Shown here piece after piece: positions 60,836-64,000 of a stretch of 64,000 nt of DNA (position 1 is the stretch's first letter; every line of letters starts with the position of its first letter). The stretch is from Archilochus colubris (Eukaryota > Chordata > Aves > Apodiformes > Trochilidae), in the NCBI GenBank assembly GCA_023079485.1, contig CM041084.1, positions 119,954,467 to 120,018,466 on the forward strand, read 5' to 3'. The position numbers and the translations under genes are program-made. The notes below the pieces were generated by a model that worked only from the letters and a program-made list of their open reading frames with translations, searched no databases and was not told where the DNA came from.

Positions 60836-62986
60836 CCAAGAGAGTTTAATTTTTTGAAGAGGGGAATCAAGACTAAGACACTCTGGGAGGTATTGTCCTC
60901 TTTAAGGACACTAAAAATACCAGCTGAAGCTAGGAAATAACTTGGTTAGTTATGAAGAGGAGTAACTTTCTGCAGAAATTCCTCTAACTTTTGTATGTTC
61001 CAGTTCATTCTGAACTTGTCTGTCAGGAGCAAGTCAAAGATTTAAGTAGTAGTTGCAATTTAAAAACATGGGTGATACTTTTGTGGCTTTATTTATTAAT
61101 AATTCAGTACTCCTTAAAGGTTTCAATGAGAGCTAACACAGGTAAAGAGCCATTGGGCCAGAGACTCTCCTGAATAATGTAGAGAGACCCTGCTTAAAGC
61201 TTTGCATGGATATTCAGGGAATTAACAGAAACAACCACAAATGAATTTCAGTGGAAGTATAGGCACAGCATGAAGAGAGACAGTAAAGGTAAATTGGCTA
61301 GTGTAAGATAATATTCTTGGAGGGTATTCACAAAGATTTTCTTTTGTCAAGAGGGACTTTTTACTCTTACTCTGTAGTCTGACAAGGAACGAGCTATGTT
61401 GTAAGCATCTGTTTTTATGTGTGTTGAATTCTAGCTCATTTCCCCCTCCTATTTTTTCAAAATGCCAGATGACCTTATAGAGGTGACAAACCAGTTTTGG
61501 ATCCCTGATACATATGAATATTTCATTCAGAATCAGTTGTCATTGCTGATTTCCTGTTGCAGTTTGTTACTAAGTTTCATTGGTTGCCTGAAGAATTTTT
61601 GATTCCCTTTCTCTTTTCATTAACTGAGTTATATTTGGCCATAGATACCTCTGAAGTTTCAACTGTCTGCATTACTGCCTGAAACAGTAATAATATAAAC
61701 TCAATATACCCTGAATAGCTCAACTGTTTGAACTAAGATTTATGCAGAGGAACTGATATGTGTGATTGTATTACCATTTTTGTGGTTTACATAAATCTTT
61801 TCTACTTTAACATTCATAACTGTTAGTGATCTGTTTGCATAAACATATTTCTTGTTAGTTACTTCTAAAGTATTTTGTTGAAACAATACAAAGGAAAATG
61901 ATGATCCTCAGCAGAGGGAAAGACTAGCATGATTCAGGGATAAACAACTTAGCCTTTTTCAAATTCCTTTTCATTACTGAATGGGGGGTTGGATTGCAGA
62001 ACTCAGGGTGCATGTAGTCACCTACATTAGAGGCTCTGAAGAGCACTCCCTTTCTGTAATTTTTGAAAGCTACTGTCCCTTCAAGCATTCAGCTGTGAAG
62101 AACCATATGTATCAATATGGATTTTGAATAAGCCTCTGACATATGTATAGATGGAATGTATGCAAAAATAATTAATTCCAGCATCTGACAGTGCTGAAAT
62201 ACATTAACAACATCCAATCTGTCAAAAATCAGATAACTGTGAATTTAAGTAAAAAATTAAAACAAAGTTTTCTCTCTTTGGAAGTGGAAGACTACCACTT
62301 GATCATGCTGTTCTTGTGTTACGGAATTATGTCTACTGTAAAGATGAACCTCAGTTCATTTTTGCCAGCTATATGTTGGCTCTCCCTCATCACGTGAATC
62401 ATGTTTTGCATTTTCAAACGGCTTTTTTCTTGGCAGATCCCCCAAAACAGCTAAAGCATGAATGTTCTACGATCAGCAGTAGGCAGAAGGAAAGAAGCAA
62501 GTCTGTTTGAAAATAAGAAAATTGAGATACATAGATTAACTAGGTTGCACAGGAAGCCTGTGGCAAAACTTAACATCACGTGCTTTTAGCTCATTATTGG
62601 GCATCCCTACATGAATGAGTCAGGTGAATGAAAGAAAATTATATATGGGGAGCTGCAGCTGCCATGTGAGAGCAGGAACTGTGCAGCAATGAGCCTGGTG
62701 CAATATTATGTGAGTACAGGAACCACTCCTTCCTAGAAAGAGGGGAGAGATGGTTACAGGTCTGGTTAGGGTAAAGGTTGTAACCTAAGTGCTAGTACTT
62801 TGAATGAATGAACTATAAAACTTCTGGAGACAGAATGTGAAACTAGTGGAGTAGAACACCACAGAGCGTTTCAGATACCAGAGTCAGAGTATGATTAGCA
62901 GGGATCATGGTGCCATGGTGTTGCTGGGACCTACTGTGTTTCTGGGGGAGGAAAACTGAAATCCTGCCCAACCTAAGGGACATTGG
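60836..62986. other. Unique AT-rich DNA
   Basis: No recognised repeat or gene. Confidence 0.5.
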
Positions 62987-63290
62987 TGTAGCGGGAGGAG
63001 CCCTTCTTGCTCCTAGGGCTGATCCTGAGGCCTCGGGGTTTAGCCCATTCCTGGACGATGTCCTAGGGCTGTTCCTGGGGCTCCGGGATCTACCCCTTCT
63101 TGCCTGCTCCTGGAGCTCCTCGAGCTGTGGGCTTCTCCATCCTCACTGAAGAATGAGAGCTCTCTCCATGGGTGTCAGCTGCTCTCTTATTGGCCCCCTG
63201 CTCCTGCACATGCTCAGGAGGGAGGCCAGACACAGGTGAACCCACACCCACTCATCAATAACTCAGGGCACCTGGTCCTGTCTCACTACA
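62987..63290 (-). repeat. 3' LTR of the miniature ERVL-like element
   Basis: 304 bp with TGTAG...CTACA inverted ends. Homologous to the solo LTR at 3663-3877 and, at its minus-strand 5' end, to the palindrome at 53399-53509. The centre is GC-rich with duplicated phrases ('tcctagggctg' at two places, about 63013 and 63061). Confidence 0.85.
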
Positions 63291-63311
63291 TTTCCCCCTT
63301 TTTTTTTTTTT
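63291..63311 (-). promoter_or_regulatory. Polypurine tract
   Basis: On the minus strand a run of A followed by GGGGGAAA directly abuts the 3' LTR. This is where plus-strand DNA synthesis is primed in LTR retroelements, and it fixes the element's orientation. Confidence 0.8.
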
Positions 63312-63612
63312 ACACAGACATTTACATAGTACACAGACATTTACATAGACATTTACATATTTACATCTTTTTACATATACATCTTTAAGGGGAATTAAAG
63401 ATCACACAATTTACATATATTTTTAGGGAGAATTCTCAACCCTTACACATATTTTGGGGAGAATTCTCAACCTTCTTTCTTTCAACCTTCTTTCTTTAAG
63501 GGGAGTTAAGCATACCCATATATTCGCTCGATGTCAGCCCCTTTCTGGCAAAGTCTCTGCAAGTTGTCTGAGCACTCTTCACAAAGTCTCTGCAAATTGT
63601 CCCAGGCACTTG

Positions 63613-63885
63613 CCCTCTGTTCCGGGGTTTCTTTCCTCATGGGCCTCGGGATTTAACCCTTCCTCATGGGATTTCCCTCTGCTCAAGGGCTTAGCCTAGG
63701 CATATTTCACAAAGTCTCTGCAAGTTGCACCAGGCACTTTTCACAGAGTCTCTGCAAGTTGTTCTTCTAGTTATTATTCTCCCTCCTGTATCTGCTCTTC
63801 TGGCTTGGTTTCCCTCTGTTCCGGGGTTTCTTTCCTCATGGGCCTCGGGATTTAACCCTTCCTCATGGGATTTTCCCCTCTGCTC
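63613..63885 (-). repeat. Direct repeats, offset 199 bp
   Basis: 63613-63674 and 63812-63873 are identical for about 62 bases, with similarity continuing a little further after a one-base gap. The space between holds the second pair of 18-base units. Confidence 0.85.
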
Positions 63886-63973
63886 TGGGGTTTCCTGTCC
63901 AGAGAGCTTGTTGATCATACCTTACAGGGAGAATGTTCTTGCAGTTTCTGTGCCAGCTAGGTTTTCTGCAGGC

Positions 63974-63991
63974 TGCCCACATTCTCCACCA
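63974..63991 (-). promoter_or_regulatory. Primer-binding site
   Basis: On the minus strand TGGTGGAGAATGTGGGCA begins two bases after the LTR end. It starts with TGG, the complement of the tRNA CCA end. The sequence partly resembles the leucine-tRNA site used by ERVL elements, but the match is imperfect and the tRNA identity is not certain. Confidence 0.7.
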
Positions 63992-63993
63992 GA

Positions 63994-64000
63994 TGTAGCG
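63994..64000 (-). repeat. Edge of the 5' LTR (7 bases in window)
   Basis: TGTAGCG is identical to the first seven bases at 62987, placed exactly where the second LTR should begin. The rest lies beyond the window. Confidence 0.7.

Larger units (their letters stand above)
63291..63993 (-). other. Repeat-rich interior of the miniature LTR element
   Basis: About 700 bases with no recognised gag or pol. Four copies of an 18-base unit (AAAGTCTCTGCAAGTTGT and variants) lie at 63550, 63583, 63711 and 63745. A roughly 62-base block recurs identically at 63613 and 63812. ACATTTACATA-type units repeat at 63313-63390, and TTGGGGAGAATTCTCAACC occurs twice near 63424 and 63455. A 75-residue minus-strand frame (63918-63691) starting MINKLSGQE has no recognised domain; it could be a gag leader remnant or chance. 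Confidence 0.7.
62987..64000 (-). mobile_element. Miniature ERVL-like LTR retrotransposon, non-autonomous (truncated by window edge)
   Basis: Read on the minus strand: the last 7 bases of the 5' LTR at the window edge (63994-64000), a 2-base spacer, a primer-binding site (63974-63991), about 0.7 kb of interior, a polypurine tract (63291-63311), and a 304-bp 3' LTR (62987-63290). The order is exactly that of an LTR retroelement, yet the interior is far shorter than the several kilobases an ERVL needs for gag and pol. No RT, protease or integrase motif is visible. It must have been copied in trans or be a deletion product. The right flank and target duplication lie outside the window; ATTGG (62982-62986) would be the expected 5-bp copy. 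Confidence 0.8.

Noticed and set aside
63550..63762. Spaced 18-base repeats considered as a CRISPR-like array
   Set aside because: Spacing is irregular (33, 128 and 34 bases), the spacers themselves are duplicated, and the array lies inside an LTR element in vertebrate-type DNA.

Overview
The window looks like AT-rich, gene-poor nuclear DNA from a bird. The main reason is the repeat content: at least sixteen CR1 (chicken repeat 1) LINE pieces, several ending in the 8-bp tail unit ATTCTATG/ATTCTGTG, plus LTRs of the ERVK-like and ERVL-like kinds common in birds. I found no complete host gene, no bacterial-style gene organisation, no rRNA, tRNA or CRISPR array. The sequence fits an intergenic desert or a very large intron. 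All assignments come from reading motifs; no database was searched.

Layout. 0-8 kb: a CR1 (835-2385) split by a complete solo LTR (1387-2288, TG...CA ends, 6-bp target duplication), an ERVL-like solo LTR (3663-3877, 5-bp duplication), a purine tract and a CR1 scrap. 8-26 kb: mostly unique DNA with CR1 fragments at 16.3, 16.8, 19.3-20.1 and 24 kb. 26.5-30 kb: the densest LINE region, with a long 5'-truncated CR1 on the minus strand (26544-27885) facing one on the plus strand (28896-29941); both keep reverse-transcriptase motifs. 30-45 kb: long unique stretches with small CR1 pieces near 36.2, 36.7, 38.7 and 43.1 kb. 45-54.2 kb: two related, probably minus-strand LTRs (45017-45627 and about 53589-54208), more CR1 pieces, and a 111-bp near-perfect palindrome (53399-53509). 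54.2-62.9 kb: mostly unique DNA with one CR1 fragment. 62987-64000: a compact minus-strand LTR retrotransposon with LTR, polypurine tract, about 0.7 kb of repeat-rich interior, primer-binding site, and the first 7 bases of the second LTR at the window edge.

Function. The only recognisable proteins are decayed CR1 reverse transcriptase remnants. The short LTR element appears non-autonomous: it keeps the signals for reverse transcription, but its interior is too short for pol and would depend on proteins supplied in trans. A few short stretches have exon-like features (splice-site matches around an open frame, or retained CpGs), notably minus-strand 59581-59707 and plus-strand 5080-5194. They are listed as candidates only. 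The most unusual items are the palindromic ERVL-LTR derivative, the miniature LTR element with internal duplications, and a 125-bp segment bounded by 14-bp direct repeats at 15.1 kb.
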